The notes under the pieces were generated by a model. The model saw only the letters and a list, made by a program, of their open reading frames with translations. It did not search any database and had not been told where the DNA came from. Below are positions 1 to 6,833 of a stretch of 14,672 nucleotides of DNA, piece after piece. The DNA is from Oscillospiraceae bacterium (GTDB lineage: Bacteria; Bacillota; Clostridia; Oscillospirales; Acutalibacteraceae). Both the position numbers and the translations under genes were made by a program. Numbering within the stretch: position 1 is the stretch's first letter; every line of letters starts with the position of its first letter. Where the stretch lies: contig JAQXHW010000035.1 of assembly GCA_029007475.1 (NCBI GenBank), forward strand, positions 1-14,672, written 5' to 3'.

Positions 1-1194
1 CACATCTACACCGAAGCTCTTCAGAGTATCAATCAGCTTCTTTGCGTTGCCCTGAAGCTCACGCATTGCCTCCTCGTCGTTTCCGCTGAAGGTATGTCTT
101 AATAGCTTTATGGGAGGATAGGTATAACGAGCGGAAGATTGCTTTTCAGCGTTCTTCACTTCATTACCGATAGCTTCGGCCTCCTTATCAACATCCACAG
201 GCACCTCGTTGGGATTGACCTTAACGGTTTCCGGGTCAGGCTGTTTTGCGCCGTCGGCCATGCGCTCCGACTCCTTACCTCTGGAAATCTCACGAGCCAT
301 TATTGTTGCCTTTGACGCGTCTCCGGTATAGCCTTCATTGGCAATAAGGATTGAATTTATAAGTTTATCCGAGGAGCTTACATCTGATGCCGGAGCATTA
401 TCCTCGTCAGCAATAACATCATCGGGGACAGCACCCTTTTTCTTTTTATCCTGGGAAATAGGAATGTCGATACGCTGTGATGAATATTTCCTCTTATCCT
501 TTTCGGGAATTTCAGAGATAACCTCGCCTGTTTCAGGATCTACCTCAGGCTCTCGCTCCTTTTTTCTTCTAAGCGACGCCATTCTCTTTTTAGCAACACT
601 CGCAATGTCCACAAGGGAAATTCCCGTAAGAAGCAACAAAGCCGCAACAAGGAAAACAATAACCAAAAAGGCAGGTAGGAAGGTGCCTCCGCAGAGCATT
701 ACCAAGGGGTAACCTATCAGGCAGCTTATAATTCCTCCGCCGATACCGTCAGCTGTAACGAAGGAATCCATATACATAACACCCATAGATTCAAAGAAGC
801 CGACAGTCTTGTGGTCGCCGTCCTTAAAGATAAAGAACAGAGCAGAAAAAAGCAGAATAACCAAGGTTCCCAAAAGCACCTTTGCGGCAGGGCGAGCAAT
901 TATCTTTTCCTTAGCGGTCATAATTGCAAGGTAGCCTAAAAGGAAGGGAATTAGAATAAAGCCTACGCCGAAAACGCCGTAGAAAAAGCCTCTTATAGTC
1001 TCCCAGAAAACTGCTCCCGGGAAAATCGCAAGTGCCAGGAGAATTACGGCACAGAGCAAAAGCAGAATTGCTTTAGTCTGAGGATTCATGCCATCTTTTT
1101 TCTCCTGCTTAGGTTTTGTCTTGCTTTTAGTATTCTTTTTTGCAGGAGAGCCTTTTGATGCGGCTCTTTTTCCGGTTGCCTTTTTAGTAGCCAA
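1..1194 (-). CDS. ftsK: FtsK/SpoIIIE family DNA translocase, N-terminal part
   Basis: This is the first 398 codons of a membrane-anchored DNA pump that moves chromosome DNA through the division or sporulation septum; the motor domains lie beyond the window edge. I translated it from a TTG start at 1194, chosen because AGGAGG sits seven bases upstream and no better start follows. Residues 1-40 are Lys-rich and cytoplasmic, residues 41-198 hold four or five hydrophobic membrane segments, and residues 200-355 form a charged, low-complexity linker. From about residue 358 the sequence has the start of the FtsK alpha domain (YPPIKLL, then a helix ending in LKSFGVDV). It lies 32 bases behind uppP and probably shares its transcript. 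Family assignment is strong; FtsK versus SpoIIIE cannot be told from this fragment. Confidence 0.93.
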   Translation of the reverse strand, partial: MATKKATGKRAASKGSPAKKNTKSKTKPKQEKKDGMNPQTKAILLLLCAVILLALAIFPGAVFWETIRGFFYGVFGVGFILIPFLLGYLAIMTAKEKIIARPAAKVLLGTLVILLFSALFFIFKDGDHKTVGFFESMGVMYMDSFVTADGIGGGIISCLIGYPLVMLCGGTFLPAFLVIVFLVAALLLLTGISLVDIASVAKKRMASLRRKKEREPEVDPETGEVISEIPEKDKRKYSSQRIDIPISQDKKKKGAVPDDVIADEDNAPASDVSSSDKLINSILIANEGYTGDASKATIMAREISRGKESERMADGAKQPDPETVKVNPNEVPVDVDKEAEAIGNEVKNAEKQSSARYTYPPIKLLRHTFSGNDEEAMRELQGNAKKLIDTLKSFGVDV

Positions 1195-1226
1195 GGTCTT
1201 TCCTCCGTTTTGAAATTCCTTAATAA

Positions 1227-2147
1227 TCAATAGAAAGTAACTACATTACCGGTTACTTTTTCGATTATGCTTACGATGATAACTGCTGCGCCTGCAAGGG
1301 CGGTATAGATTACAAAAACATAGGTTTTGTCAGTTTTAAGAAGCCACTTAAAGAGTGCGATTGAAAGATAACCAACAACAGCGGCGGCGGCAACGCCTAA
1401 TAAAACTGCACCCCAGTTGATATTAGAGAGCGCGTTTGCTTCAATCACGTCCTTAAACTCAAGTACGGCGGCGGCAAGTATTGAGGGAATTGCCAAAACA
1501 AAGGTATAGTCGAGGGCTTTCTGCTTGCTTATTCCTCTTGCCTGACCGGCGGCAAGAGTTGAGCCTGAGCGGGAAAGTCCGGGAAAAATAGCGGCAAACG
1601 CCTGAGTTACACCTACAACTAAAGCGTCAGCTACTGTGTATCTCTCCTTCTTCTTAACCTTACCGGCGGCGATAAGACTTCTTCTGCGCTTATCGAGGAT
1701 AATACCTGTAAGGAGTAAAAGCGAGGTAGCCAAAAGCGCGATACCTGTTACAAAGAAAAACTTAGGGTCGCTTGAAAAAATATCGGCTAAATCCTTAACC
1801 TTCATACCGTTTCCTATGGGTACGAAAAGCAGGAAAAGCGGTACAAGTCCGATAACAAGCATCACAAGTAAATTTCGGTCGTAATCCATGTTTTTCCAGC
1901 TGAATTTTCCTCTGAAAATATCGCCTACCATTGAGACAAGGGCTTTGAAAAGGCGGATAATCAGCTTGTGATAGAAAACGCAAACGGAAACCAAGGTGCC
2001 TAAATGGAGCATAACATTTAGGAAAAGGTTGCTCTCGGTATAACCGAAAAGATGCTGAAGAATGTTAAGATGTCCGCTTGAGGAAACAGGCAGAAACTCG
2101 GTAAGTCCCTGAACAATTCCCTGAATTAAATATTCTATGTATTCCAT
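1227..2147 (-). CDS. uppP: Undecaprenyl-diphosphate phosphatase (UppP/BacA)
   Basis: An integral membrane enzyme of 306 residues that dephosphorylates undecaprenyl diphosphate, recycling the lipid carrier for peptidoglycan and other wall polymers and giving background bacitracin resistance. The two signature motifs are present: the (E/Q)xxxE site as Q13-E17 within QGLTEFLPVSSSGH (His26), and PGLSRSGST at residues 189-197 with the conserved Arg193. Many hydrophobic segments span the protein. It is somewhat longer than the usual 265-290 residues, mainly from a longer loop around residues 110-130 and the 153-170 basic loop. The ATG start has AGGAGGG four bases upstream. It sits between tepA and ftsK on the same strand. 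Confidence 0.96.
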   Translation of the reverse strand: MEYIEYLIQGIVQGLTEFLPVSSSGHLNILQHLFGYTESNLFLNVMLHLGTLVSVCVFYHKLIIRLFKALVSMVGDIFRGKFSWKNMDYDRNLLVMLVIGLVPLFLLFVPIGNGMKVKDLADIFSSDPKFFFVTGIALLATSLLLLTGIILDKRRRSLIAAGKVKKKERYTVADALVVGVTQAFAAIFPGLSRSGSTLAAGQARGISKQKALDYTFVLAIPSILAAAVLEFKDVIEANALSNINWGAVLLGVAAAAVVGYLSIALFKWLLKTDKTYVFVIYTALAGAAVIIVSIIEKVTGNVVTFY

Positions 2148-2186
2148 AATACCCTCCTGAGTATAGAGTTACTGAGTATATGTAAA

Positions 2187-2202
2187 CGGAGGATTTCCTC
2201 CG
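2187..2202 (-). other. Short GC-rich hairpin between tepA and uppP
   Basis: An inverted repeat (CGGAGGA / TCCTCCG) sits four bases after the tepA stop codon and 39 bases before the uppP start. Effectively it is six pairs closed by a four-base loop. The following T-tract is poor (TTTACATAT), so it looks more like an RNA-processing or partial attenuation element than a full terminator. Its arm also contains a GGAGG that is not near any start codon. Confidence 0.4.
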
Positions 2203-2205
2203 CTG

Positions 2206-2955
2206 TTACCGGTTTTCCACCATTTCGTAGAGAGCCTCAAGAGCATCGGAAAGACTTCCGACTCTGTCGATTAGTCCCTCGTCCACGGCTTCCTGACCCT
2301 CTAAGATAGTTCCGATATCCATTACAAGCTCGCCGGTATTTAGCACAAGCTCATTATACCTCTCCTTTGTGATATTGGAATTATCTGAGACAAAGGTAGT
2401 AATCCTGTCCTGCATTTTGCGAAAATACTCGAAGGTCTGAGGAGCGCCTACGGTAAGGCCTGTTGTTCGTACAGGATGAACCGTCATGGACGCACTCTTT
2501 GCGATAAAGCTCAGCCTTGAGGAAACTGCTAAGGGGATTCCGATAGAGTGACCGCCGCCTAATACTATTGAGACAACCGGTTTTCTCATACCTGCGATAA
2601 CCTCGGCAATGGCAAGACCCGCTTCCACATCTCCCCCACAGGTGTTGAGAAGTATCAGAAGTCCCGAAATTCGCTCGTCCTCCTCAACGGAAACAAGCTG
2701 AGGGATAACGTGCTCGTACTTAGTGGCTTTACTTCCCTGAGGCAGAAGGTAATGACCCTCAATCTGACCTACGATAGTAAGGCAGTGGATAATCTTTCCC
2801 CTGCGGTTTACAAGGACTGAGCCTGTTTCGTTAATCTGCTCAGTATGAGCTTCGTTTATCGGGCTGTCGCTCTCGATAGAGCCTGAATCCTCCGAGGGAT
2901 TTTTAACAAAAGAGTCATTTTCGTTTTTGTTATTTTCTTTATTTTTACTGCTCAT
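2206..2955 (-). CDS. tepA: TepA-like ClpP-family serine protease
   Basis: A 249-residue cytoplasmic protein of the Clp protease (S14) fold, closest in motif content to TepA/YmfB, the translocation-enhancing protein of Bacillus. After a hydrophilic, Asn/Ser/Glu-rich leader (residues 1-45), the protease core carries LLNTCGGDVEAG near 102-113, the nucleophile box GGGHSIG with Ser137, a candidate His160 in MTVHPV, and a candidate Asp213 in the position expected for the third triad member. A GTG at 2964 would extend the frame by three codons, but it overlaps the GAGG binding site; the ATG at 2955 has that site eight bases upstream and is preferred. In Bacillus this family is encoded near spoIIIE; here uppP lies between the two. 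Substrate is unknown. Confidence 0.88.
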   Translation of the reverse strand: MSSKNKENNKNENDSFVKNPSEDSGSIESDSPINEAHTEQINETGSVLVNRRGKIIHCLTIVGQIEGHYLLPQGSKATKYEHVIPQLVSVEEDERISGLLILLNTCGGDVEAGLAIAEVIAGMRKPVVSIVLGGGHSIGIPLAVSSRLSFIAKSASMTVHPVRTTGLTVGAPQTFEYFRKMQDRITTFVSDNSNITKERYNELVLNTGELVMDIGTILEGQEAVDEGLIDRVGSLSDALEALYEMVENR

Positions 2956-2965
2956 TATATGCACC

Positions 2966-2984
2966 TCGGTATAGTTTTTACCGA
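2966..2984 (-). promoter_or_regulatory. Leader hairpin abutting the tepA ribosome binding site
   Basis: Six-base arms TCGGTA / TACCGA with a seven-base loop lie in the tepA leader; the last two bases of the downstream arm (GA) are the first two bases of the GAGG ribosome binding site. Folding could modulate translation. The pairing is short, so it may not be functional. Confidence 0.3.
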
Positions 2985-3015
2985 AAGCGCTATATAATGT
3001 ATATAATTACATTTT

Positions 3016-3044
3016 ATTATACCATTACTAAGTTAATACTTCAA
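3016..3044 (-). promoter_or_regulatory. Vegetative promoter for tepA-uppP-ftsK
   Basis: Reading the minus strand: TTGAAG (-35, 3039-3044), a 17-base spacer, then TATAAT (-10, 3016-3021) preceded by TGG, an extended -10. The predicted start near 3009 gives a leader of about 54 bases before the tepA ATG. The match to the SigA consensus is near-perfect; activity is inferred. Confidence 0.82.
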
Positions 3045-3069
3045 GAATTTTATATATTTCTTTTATAAT
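3040..3069 (+). promoter_or_regulatory. Candidate promoter for the CNNM/CorC-like gene
   Basis: TTCAAG (3040-3045), an 18-base spacer and TATAAT (3064-3069) on the plus strand. The -35 is weak, the -10 perfect. Its -35 shares five bases with the -35 of the divergent tepA promoter. An alternative is an extended -10, TGGTATTCT, at 3100-3108, which has no good -35. Confidence 0.45.
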
Positions 3070-3118
3070 TCTTATCGAGAATATTACTCCTCATTTTTGT
3101 GGTATTCTACTGCATAGA

Positions 3119-3135
3119 GCGGTGTGATACACCGC
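3119..3135 (+). other. Perfect hairpin in the leader of the CorC-like gene
   Basis: GCGGTGT / ACACCGC, seven perfect pairs around a three-base loop, ends five bases before AAGGAG. No T-run follows, so it is not a terminator. If transcription starts from the TGGTATTCT element it would sit at the very 5' end of the mRNA, where such stems often stabilise transcripts (inference). Confidence 0.5.
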
Positions 3136-3160
3136 CCAATAAGGAGTGTTTTATTTAGTA

Positions 3161-4417
3161 ATGAACATAATCGTCACATATTCAATTATTATTTTCTTAC
3201 TCATTTTGGTTTCCTCTTTCTGTTCCTGTGCAGAGACCGCCTTCTCCTGTGCAAGCACAATAAGGCTCAAAAGATGGGCGGATGAGGGAAACAAAAAAGC
3301 AAAACGGGCACTGAAGATTGCGGAGGATTTTGATAAAACTCTAACGGCAATTCTCATTCTCAACAATATCGTAAACTTGGGCTGTTCGGCTTTAGCGACG
3401 GTCCTCTGCATAGAGCTTTTCGGCGACTACGGCGCCGCGGTTGCAACCGGCGGCACCACACTTTTGGTACTCACCTTCGGAGAAATTATCCCAAAATGCT
3501 TCGGCAAGGAAAAAGCCGACCGCATAGCAGTAGCCTTTGCGCTTCCACTTAAAATAATAATCATCATTCTCATTCCCTTCATTCATCTGTTCATATACGT
3601 CAAAAGATTCGCACTTTTTGTTTTCCGCATTAAGTCCGACGAATCGGTAGTTACCGAGGATGAGCTGAAATACATTGTTGAAAGCATTGAGGAGCAAGGC
3701 GTTTTAGAACAGCAGGAAAGCGAAATGGTACGCTCGGTGCTCGACTTTGACGAAACCTCGGTGGAGGAAATCCTCACTCCCCGGGTTGACGTTGCCGGAA
3801 TTGATATTGACAGTACTCCCGAGGAAATTCTCAGTATAATTAAAACTCAGAGATACTCCCGTATCCCCGTTTATGAGGAGAGCATCGACAATATTGTTGG
3901 CATTCTTCACACTTGGGATTACCTTGAGGCAATAGCCTCGGGCAAAAAGCCTGTTCTCAAAAATCTGATTACCCCTCCGTATTTTATTTTCAAAACTCAG
4001 AATCTCTCCTCTGTGCTCTCCGAATTCAGACGTAAGAAGCTCCACATAGCTATCGTTACCGATGAATACGGCGGCACACTCGGTATCGTTACCATGGAGG
4101 ACCTTTTGGAGGAAATCGTCGGCGAAATCTGGGACGAGGACGAAGAGATAGAAAATAACTGTCAGAAGCTCTACGAAAACTGTTACAGAGTATCGGGAGA
4201 TATGGAGCTTTCTGAGCTATTCAGACTCTTTGACATACGCGTTACCGATGAGGAAACCGACAGTAACACCGTAGGCGGCTTTATTTTTGAGAGCCTTGGC
4301 GCTATTGCAAAAAGCGGTGATTCCTTCTTCTATCGCGGTCTTAAAATCACCGTTGAAAGCGTTACCGACAGGCGCGTTGATTTCGCCACCGTAAAGCTTC
4401 AAGACGAAGAAAAGTAA
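3161..4417 (+). CDS. CNNM/CBS/CorC-domain membrane protein (hemolysin-related, putative Mg2+/divalent cation transporter)
   Basis: A 418-residue inner-membrane protein of the HlyC/CorC (UPF0053) family. From the ATG, residues 1-155 form the CNNM/DUF21 transmembrane domain, with the typical CAETAFSCAS and ILNNIVN stretches and FGEIIPK; a tandem CBS pair follows (about 200-325, with SRIPVYEESIDNIVGIL and DEYGGTLGIVTMEDLLEEIVGEI); and a CorC_HlyC C-terminal domain covers about 335-415. Relatives are linked to Mg2+ or cobalt efflux; CBS pairs usually bind adenine nucleotides. True haemolytic activity is doubtful despite the historical name. A GTG at 3146 could add five residues but overlaps AAGGAG; the ATG at 3161 is 14 bases from that site, an unusually long gap. 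It is transcribed alone, divergent from tepA and convergent with rubrerythrin. Confidence 0.9.
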   Translation: MNIIVTYSIIIFLLILVSSFCSCAETAFSCASTIRLKRWADEGNKKAKRALKIAEDFDKTLTAILILNNIVNLGCSALATVLCIELFGDYGAAVATGGTTLLVLTFGEIIPKCFGKEKADRIAVAFALPLKIIIIILIPFIHLFIYVKRFALFVFRIKSDESVVTEDELKYIVESIEEQGVLEQQESEMVRSVLDFDETSVEEILTPRVDVAGIDIDSTPEEILSIIKTQRYSRIPVYEESIDNIVGILHTWDYLEAIASGKKPVLKNLITPPYFIFKTQNLSSVLSEFRRKKLHIAIVTDEYGGTLGIVTMEDLLEEIVGEIWDEDEEIENNCQKLYENCYRVSGDMELSELFRLFDIRVTDEETDSNTVGGFIFESLGAIAKSGDSFFYRGLKITVESVTDRRVDFATVKLQDEEK

Positions 4418-4450
4418 CTGCAAATACCCTCAAAAGAAAATGCAGTTACT
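4413..4450 (+). repeat. 10-base inverted repeat spanning the CorC-like gene's stop codon
   Basis: AGTAACTGCA at 4413-4422 is matched perfectly by TGCAGTTACT at 4441-4450 across an 18-base A-rich loop. The left arm contains the TAA stop. No U-run follows, so it is not an intrinsic terminator on its own, but it lies 21 bases before one and could protect the 3' end. Confidence 0.5.
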
Positions 4451-4471
4451 CGGTAGAACCATAAAATAAAA

Positions 4472-4505
4472 GAGGTGCTGTGAAAACGCAGCACCTCAAA
4501 ATTTT
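4472..4505 (+). terminator. Intrinsic terminator for the CorC-like gene, probably bidirectional
   Basis: GAGGTGCTG / CAGCACCTC (4472-4480 and 4489-4497), extended to eleven pairs in the plus-strand RNA by a U-G and a G-C pair around an AAAA loop. A modest four-base T-run follows on the plus strand. On the minus strand the stem is followed by a T-rich stretch (TCTTTTATTTTAT), so it can back up the rubrerythrin terminator. Confidence 0.65.
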
Positions 4506-4510
4506 GCCGT

Positions 4511-4544
4511 AAAAAAGCTGTGCTGTCAAAAGACAACACAGCTT
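4511..4544 (-). terminator. Intrinsic terminator for rubrerythrin
   Basis: In the minus-strand RNA a twelve-pair stem (arms at 4533-4544 and 4515-4526, one G-U) closes a six-base loop and runs straight into six U. On the plus strand the same position is a C-A mismatch, so the element is oriented for minus-strand transcripts. It lies 19 bases after the rubrerythrin stop. Confidence 0.88.
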
Positions 4545-4563
4545 TGATTTTGTGGTATAAAGA

Positions 4564-5097
4564 TTAATAGTTCTCAGCCTTAATCTTGAAGTAAGCCTGG
4601 GGATGGAAGCATACGGGGCAAACCTCGGGAGCCTCTGTGCCGACAACAATGTGACCGCAGTTGGAGCATTCCCAAATAACGATGCTGCCCTTCTTGAATA
4701 CCTCGCCCTCGGTGAGATTTGCGAGCAACTTGCGATAACGCTCCTCGTGAGCCTTCTCAATCTTTGCTACACCCTCGAACTGCTTTGCGATATCCTCAAA
4801 GCCTTCCTCTCTTGCTTCCTTAGCAAAGGTAGCGTACATATCGGTCCACTCGTAGTTTTCGCCGTCGGCTGCTGCTGCTAAGTTCTGAGCAGTTGTGCCG
4901 ATGCCGCCAAGATGCTTGAACCAGAGCTTTGCGTGCTCTTTCTCGTTTGCTGCGGTTTCCTCGAAAAGCTGAGCTATCTGAACATAGCCCTCCTTACGAG
5001 CCTTAGAAGCAAAATATGTGTACTTGTTTCTTGCCTGAGACTCACCGGCAAAAGCTGCCTGAAGGTTAGCCTCAGTCTTTGTGCCTTTAAGATTCAT
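4564..5097 (-). CDS. rbr: Rubrerythrin
   Basis: A 177-residue cytoplasmic non-haem iron protein that reduces hydrogen peroxide and protects anaerobes from oxidative stress. The N-terminal four-helix ferritin-like domain (1-130) has the diiron ligand pattern: E19, E52-x2-H55, E94/E97 region, and E114-x2-H117. The C-terminal rubredoxin-like domain (138-177) has C144-x2-C147 and C160-x2-C163 for a mononuclear iron, and ends in HPQAYF as usual. Length is normal for classical rubrerythrin. A GTG at 5106 would add three residues but overlaps the binding site; the ATG at 5097 has AGAGGTG at proper distance. It has its own promoter and terminator, so it is a single-gene transcript. Confidence 0.97.
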   Translation of the reverse strand: MNLKGTKTEANLQAAFAGESQARNKYTYFASKARKEGYVQIAQLFEETAANEKEHAKLWFKHLGGIGTTAQNLAAAADGENYEWTDMYATFAKEAREEGFEDIAKQFEGVAKIEKAHEERYRKLLANLTEGEVFKKGSIVIWECSNCGHIVVGTEAPEVCPVCFHPQAYFKIKAENY

Positions 5098-5120
5098 AGT
5101 TAACACCTCTTAGAAAAAAT

Positions 5121-5150
5121 TATAAATCAATAATGATTACTGAATTTATA
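5121..5150 (-). promoter_or_regulatory. Near-perfect palindrome in the rubrerythrin leader, candidate operator (PerR-like core)
   Basis: TATAAAT at 5121-5127 and ATTTATA at 5144-5150 flank TAATGATTA at 5131-5139; aligned with a single-base gap, 13 of 14 half-site bases match. The centre AATGATT agrees with the core of the Bacillus PerR box, but the outer bases agree poorly. It starts at the predicted transcription start, a place where a repressor would block transcription. It could instead act as an RNA hairpin, since the single mismatch becomes a G-U pair in the transcript. Confidence 0.4.
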
Positions 5151-5156
5151 TTATTT

Positions 5157-5185
5157 ATTATATTACAGTTCCATCAATTTGTCAA
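5157..5185 (-). promoter_or_regulatory. Consensus vegetative promoter for rubrerythrin
   Basis: On the minus strand: TTGACA (5180-5185), exactly 17 bases, TATAAT (5157-5162). Both hexamers are perfect SigA consensus. The promoter overlaps the last seven codons of rnmV; predicted start near 5150, leader about 53 bases. Confidence 0.88.
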
Positions 5186-5750
5186 GAACTTCTTGCTTAG
5201 TATAAAGGGTATTTATAAGCTCTAACATAGCATTTGCGGAAAGGTAAGTGGGAAGAGACAAACTCTCAAGAAGCTTTACTCTAAGTATTGCCGAGTTATC
5301 TCTTCCGGAGAGTCCCATTTCAAATAAATCTGTTTTCGTTATAGGCTCTCTTTTTACAGTCTCGCCCTCTCCCTCTATTGTTGCGCCCGAACGAAGCAGT
5401 GCTTCCTTTAAGACCTCATGGGAAAGCCCCTCTACGCCTAAAAGATTCTCCTTAGAGGGAGAGGCTTTTCGTTTTTCCTTACCCTCAACACAGGGAATAT
5501 AACAATGCTTTATTTCGCCCTGAGTTATAATTCCTCTTAGGAAATTTCTAATAACTCCGCCTGCACCGTCGGAATCCGTCATTACCAGAATTCCTCGCTC
5601 CTTTGAAAGCTCTCTGATAAGCCTTTGCTTCTCTTTATCCTTAAAAACTCTAAAGCCTGAGGTTGTAATTATAGGAGCGTCTATAAACTCGGAAAGTCTC
5701 TGCTTATCGTACTTGCCCTCAACGATTATAGCTTCTTTGACTTTTAGCAT
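5163..5750 (-). CDS. rnmV: Ribonuclease M5
   Basis: A 195-residue Toprim-domain endonuclease that in low-GC Gram-positives cuts the 5S rRNA precursor to its mature ends, working with ribosomal protein L18. The N-terminal Toprim domain shows the catalytic Glu11 (IVEGKYD) and the D59-x-D61 pair (TDSDGAG); the lysine-rich stretch EGKEKRK at 89-95 and SKENLLGVE are typical of the family. The C-terminal part (about 110-195) is the helical RNase M5 extension. The ATG is one base after the holA stop, with AAGGAGG inside the end of holA, so translation is probably coupled. In Bacillus rnmV adjoins ksgA; here it closes the comEC-holA cluster. Confidence 0.92.
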   Translation of the reverse strand: MLKVKEAIIVEGKYDKQRLSEFIDAPIITTSGFRVFKDKEKQRLIRELSKERGILVMTDSDGAGGVIRNFLRGIITQGEIKHCYIPCVEGKEKRKASPSKENLLGVEGLSHEVLKEALLRSGATIEGEGETVKREPITKTDLFEMGLSGRDNSAILRVKLLESLSLPTYLSANAMLELINTLYTKQEVLDKLMEL

Positions 5751-5751
5751 T

Positions 5752-6813
5752 TCAACTCTCCCTCCTTGATATTATTGAGAGTTGAGCTATGAGCCTTTCA
5801 AGCGCCGCCTCCTCGTTCATGCCGACAGAATTGAGCTTTTCACTCAAATCGGCGATTGTGCCGATGCTCTCTCTTAAGGCATTGGTGGAAAGTCTCTCGG
5901 ACTTTTTCTGAGCCTTTGATAGCACCCAAGCGCGACCTGCGTACTTAAAGAAATCTGCGGTTTCCTTTATATTGCCCCCGGACTCAAGGGTAACTCTCGC
6001 CCTGTAAAGGTCAACGTAGGAAAATCCCAAAATTCTCAGGATATCACGTGGGTCCTCACGATTTTGAAAAAGGCTGTGAAGCTCTCTGTACGCTTTATCA
6101 ATATTGCCGTAGATAACGTCATCAACTAAGTCGTAGACCTTAGCCTCCAGCTTCTTAGTTACAACCTTGTCAACCATTTCAAGGGTTATTTCATCATTAT
6201 CTCCTGCATAAGCCACAGCCTTGCGAAGCTCGAGGTTTAAGGTACTCAAATCCGTGCCGCAGTAGAAAATCATTTTAGAAGCAACGGGCAGGGAAATCTT
6301 CTTGTCCATCTTATCCGCCCAAGCCGCAATCTGGTGTTCCAAAGCGGTGGCGGAACGCATATTGATTTCAACTACAACGCCGATTTTATCCACAGTATTC
6401 AGGAAGGTTTTGAAGCTGACTTTTTTCCCTGTTTCGCTGTTCTTTTCATCCTTTTCCTTTGTGGGATAGGAGAATATTAGCACCGTGCTTGCAGGGGTGG
6501 ACTTCACTACGGAAACAAGGCTGTCATATTCATCCTTTGAGAGCTTTGAAAGGCTGTAATCTTTAACCAAAACGCAGTTATACTCAGTCATGAAAGGCAC
6601 AGAGCCTACCGCCGCAGAGAGATTATTAAGGTCAAAAGAGGTCTCAAACTCATGAAAAGAAAACTCAGGGGGATTCTCCCCTACCGCCGCCTTGACAAGC
6701 TCCCTTGTGTAATGCTTCACAAGATACTTCTCGTCACCGTAGATTATATATATATTATTTAGCTTTTTTGAGGAAATATGCTTCTTAAAGTCTTTTTCTT
6801 GCAGAATTGCCAT
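5752..6813 (-). CDS. holA: DNA polymerase III delta subunit
   Basis: A 353-residue clamp-loader subunit that opens the sliding clamp during replication. The N-terminal region has the family hallmark IYIIYGDEKYLVKHY (residues 21-35), a P-loop-like position that does not bind ATP; residues 90-140 hold the region resembling the clamp-loader core, and the C-terminal half includes the family-typical KLEAKVYDLVDDVIYGN and REDPRDILRILGF stretches, followed by the helical collar region. Length is normal. Pairing with comEC just upstream is widespread in Firmicutes. It starts 20 bases after the comEC stop; the upstream GGGGACGG site is weak. Confidence 0.9.
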   Translation of the reverse strand: MAILQEKDFKKHISSKKLNNIYIIYGDEKYLVKHYTRELVKAAVGENPPEFSFHEFETSFDLNNLSAAVGSVPFMTEYNCVLVKDYSLSKLSKDEYDSLVSVVKSTPASTVLIFSYPTKEKDEKNSETGKKVSFKTFLNTVDKIGVVVEINMRSATALEHQIAAWADKMDKKISLPVASKMIFYCGTDLSTLNLELRKAVAYAGDNDEITLEMVDKVVTKKLEAKVYDLVDDVIYGNIDKAYRELHSLFQNREDPRDILRILGFSYVDLYRARVTLESGGNIKETADFFKYAGRAWVLSKAQKKSERLSTNALRESIGTIADLSEKLNSVGMNEEAALERLIAQLSIISRRES

Positions 6814-6833
6814 AATTCACCGTCCCCTATTTT

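Noticed and set aside
338..712. Plus-strand open frame of 124 codons, Ser/Thr-rich
   Set aside because: It is antisense to the clear FtsK reading frame, has no convincing ribosome binding site and no recognisable domain.
2157..2180. Direct repeat CTGAGTATA (2157-2165 and 2172-2180) as a binding site
   Set aside because: Two copies of nine bases, lying next to the uppP binding site without a promoter nearby, are weak evidence for a regulator.
3070..3160. Mg2+ riboswitch ahead of the CorC-like gene
   Set aside because: The leader is at most about 90 bases and shows only a simple hairpin, too small for the known Mg2+-sensing elements.
4446..4760. Minus-strand frame of 104 codons overlapping rubrerythrin
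   Set aside because: It runs in another frame through the rubredoxin domain and two terminator hairpins; composition is that of a shadow frame.
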